Assembly (NCBI GenBank): GCA_963575745.1
Contig: CAUYUJ010020755.1
Location: 57,501 to 100,000 of the forward strand
Origin: Prorocentrum cordatum
Taxonomy: Eukaryota; Sar; Dinophyceae; Prorocentrales; Prorocentraceae
Reading direction: 5' to 3'
DNA length: 42,500 nucleotides
The notes below the pieces were generated by a model. It did no database searches. It was given only the letters and a program-made list of their open reading frames with translations, and had not been told where the DNA came from. The stretch's first letter is position 1. Each line of letters opens with the position of its first letter. The position numbers and the translations under genes were made by a program. Shown here one piece after another: positions 40,277-42,500 of this stretch.

Positions 40277-41818
40277 CCAACCCTCCTTGGTTGGGTATTC
40301 GCTTTGAATAGAGCAGTGTGGTCTCCACTTCCTCCTTTCCTCCTTCCTGCCTCCCTCTTGCCTCCTCCTCCTGTCTTGCCTGCGCGGGGGGGCTGCGATC
40401 TGTGAAACTGTCGCCACTTTCGAGGCCTGCTGGGGGGCCCAGCACAGTGACGCCACGGGCGGACCCAAATTAGACCTCGCCATCCCTGGGGGGCTGCGAT
40501 CTGTGAAACCGTCGCCACTTTCGAGCTTGCTGGGGGGCCCAGCACAGTGACGCCACGGGCGGACCCAAATTAGACCTCGCCATCCCTGGGGGGCTGCGAT
40601 CTGTGAAACTGTCGCCACTTTCGAGGCCTGCTGGGGGGCCCAGCACAGCGACGCCACGGGCGGACCCAAATTAGACCTCGCCATCCCTGGGGGGCTGCGA
40701 TCTGTGAAACTGTCGCCACTTTCGAGGCCTGCTGGGGGCCCAGCACAGTGACGCCACGCGCAGATTCAAATTAGACCTCGCCATCCCTGGGGGGCTGCGA
40801 TCTGTGAAACTGTCGCCACTTTCGAGGCCTGCTGGGGGGCCCAGCACAGTGACGCCACGGGCGGACCCAAATTAGACCTCGCCATCCCTGGGGGGCTGCG
40901 ATCTGTGAAACTGTCGCCACTTTCGAGGCCTGCTGGGGGGCCCAGCACAGTGGGTACCACCGCGGATTCAAATTAGACCTCGCCATCCCTGGGGGGCTGC
41001 GATCTGTGAAACTGTCGCCACTTTCGAGGCCTGCTGGGGGGCCCAGCACAGTGACGCCACGGGCGGACCCAAATTAGACCTCGCCATCCCTGGGGGGCTG
41101 CGATCTGTGAAACTGTCGCCACTTTCGAGGCCTGTGGGGGGCCCAGCACAGTGACGCCACGGGCGGACCCAAATTAGACCTCGCCATCCCTGGGGGGCTG
41201 CGATCTGTGAAACTGTCGCCTCTTTCGAGGCCTGCTGGGGGGCCAGCACAGTGACGCCACGGCGGACCCAAATTAGACCTCGCCATCCCTGGGGGCCTGC
41301 GATCTGTGAAACTGTCACCACTTTCGGAGCCTGCTGGGGGGCCCAGCACAGTGACGCCACGGGCAACCAAATTAGACCTCGCCGTCCTGGGGGGCGATCT
41401 GTGAAACTGTCGCCACTTTCGAAGCCTGCTGGGGGGCCCAGCACAGTGACGCTACGGGCGGACCCAAATTAGACCTCGCCATCCCTGGGGGGCTGCGATC
41501 TGTGAAACTGTCGCCACTTTCGAGGCCTGCTGGGGGGCCCAGCACAATGACGCCACGCGCGGACCCAAATTAGACCTCGCCATCCCTGGGGGGCTGCGAT
41601 CTGAAATCCCCGCTTTCGAAGTGGCTCGGGTTGCTCAAGGATTATAACTAATCAGCTTTATCTAGTCCATGTCCTGTAGCCAGTGTTCTGCGAGTCTCCC
41701 GAATTCCGTCTGCAGACATATGTATCCCTCGCTCCGTCATCGCCCCCCTGATAAAGTGTCCTAAACTATTTGCGCCCCGCGTTTGCGCAGGGGTTGGGTA
41801 CGTCCCCAGGGTAATTTT
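40277..41818 (+). mobile_element. Third satellite unit with conserved flanks
   Basis: Left flank ccaaccctccttggttgggt at 40277, right flank gggttgggtacgtccccagg at 41791. Both match element C (36812 and 39603), and the left one also the copy at 623-670. The outer inverted ends of element C are not found here, so this is either a truncated relative or a smaller mobile core. Confidence 0.65.
40386..41605 (+). repeat. 101-bp satellite array, copy 3
   Basis: About twelve units with the diagnostic variant gcccagcacagtgacgccac, gggcggacccaaattagacc. More homogeneous than copy 2, with one-base deletions in single units. Confidence 0.97.
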
Positions 41819-41874
41819 ACACACAGGATTCACCGGAGTTGGGTTTTCGCTTGTATTTTTTCCAAAATGCTGCT

Positions 41875-42058
41875 CTCGCTGAGGCGCCGGTCTCATTTGC
41901 GGGCCCCGCTCGTTCCGAATCGTGCTCCCGCTGCAGCGCTGGCCTCATTTCCGTGCTTCCACTCGTTCCGAATCGTGCTCCCGCTGCAGCGCTGGCCTCA
42001 TTTCCGCGCTTCCGCTCGTTCCGAATCGTGCTCCCGCTGCAGCGCTGGCGTCATTTCC
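41875..42058 (+). repeat. 53-bp tandem repeat
   Basis: Three full units (41909, 41962, 42015) and a partial fourth on the left, containing ctcgttccgaatcgtgctcc and cgctgcagcgctgg. The unit includes the palindrome gctgcagc/agcgct. Confidence 0.95.
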
Positions 42059-42345
42059 CGTGCCATGCCACGGCATGCAATGCAATGCTAGGTTGCGTTC
42101 CGCTGCGCGATGCCATGCCTTCAGCTGAAGCTGTGATCTGCAATGCTTAAGTGCCACGTCATGCTATGCCATACTACGCTTTGATCTGCAACGCCATGCT
42201 ATGCAATGTTATGTTCGGGGCAGCTGTGCGATGCCTTGCTTTGCGTTGCAAAGCTTTGTGATGCAATTCTTCACTACGCCACGCCACGCCATGCTGTGAC
42301 ATACTACGCTTTGCGGTGCTCTTCTACGCCATGCCATGCCGAGGA
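42059..42345 (+). repeat. ATGCC/ATGCAATGC degenerate repeat
   Basis: About 280 bp of five-base words atgcc, acgcc, atgct, atgca in irregular succession (gccatgctatgcaatgttatg type). Confidence 0.85.
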
Positions 42346-42394
42346 GGCATGACGCACTCGGCCCCCTCACTCCTCCCGGGACCGCACGCCGCCA

Positions 42395-42500
42395 ACCACA
42401 CCCTGAGAGGAGGGAAGAGGAGGGGGAGGAGTAGGAGGAGGAGGAAGAGGAGGAGCAAAAGGAGGAGGAGGAGGAGGAGGAGGAGGAGGAGGAGGAGGAG
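42395..42500 (+). repeat. (GGA)n array at the window edge
   Basis: Purine triplet array that becomes pure (GGA)n from about 42458 and continues past the end. Confidence 0.97.

Noticed and set aside
41648-41896. Recombinase-like minus-strand frame (HFIRGAMTERGIHMSADGIRETRR)
   Set aside because: Short, lacks the conserved catalytic spacing of tyrosine recombinases, and overlaps the flank of the satellite cassette and the 53-bp repeat.

Overview
This window looks like gene-poor, repeat-saturated nuclear DNA of a eukaryote, most probably a dinoflagellate. The assignment rests on three things: a decayed LINE whose N-terminal protein has the same order of segments that I associate with dinoflagellate LINEs (coiled coil, RRM-like block, endonuclease, RT); a Gag/aspartic-protease polyprotein of the kind common in dinoflagellate Copia-like elements; and a very high GC content with trinucleotide arrays everywhere. 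No intact host gene, rRNA, tRNA or CRISPR array could be supported. Family assignments come from motif reading only; no search was run.

Layout. 1-570 is a 101-bp satellite array (reverse orientation). 570-6000 holds dispersed foldback repeats and an 0.8-kb CGT array. 6009-6858 is an inverted-terminal-repeat element filled with an 11-bp minisatellite. 7196-7465 is a CTC array. 7480-12140 (minus) is a broken retrotransposon with Gag, zinc knuckle, retropepsin-like and dUTPase domains. 12140-16650 is GC-rich, repeat-rich and without a recognisable gene. 16812-21005 (minus) is a frameshifted LINE with purine/pyrimidine triplet arrays at both ends. 21225-23300 is triplet arrays and small dispersed repeats. 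23590-25835 is an 82-bp satellite split by a 1.5-kb GAT-rich block. 26590-30410 holds more dispersed repeats, a 191-bp inverted-repeat element, a plus-strand LINE endonuclease fragment and CCT/CGT arrays. 30625-31312 is a 14-bp minisatellite. 31681-32765 (minus) is the best candidate host gene, a broken multi-pass membrane protein. 33360-36630 is low-complexity purine/pyrimidine sequence. 36636-39737 is a 2.98-kb element with terminal inverted repeats, a 101-bp satellite array inside and a 62-bp direct repeat on both sides. 40277-41818 is a third 101-bp array with the same flanks. 41875-42500 is a 53-bp tandem repeat, an ATGCC-like repeat and a GGA array leaving the window.

The parts do not form a pathway. 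The unifying theme is mobile DNA: two coding retroelements now dead, a fragment of a second LINE, and a non-coding family with shared inverted ends and very different interiors, three members of which carry or accompany satellite DNA. The most unusual items are the inverted-end family carrying satellites and the retropepsin-dUTPase retroelement.
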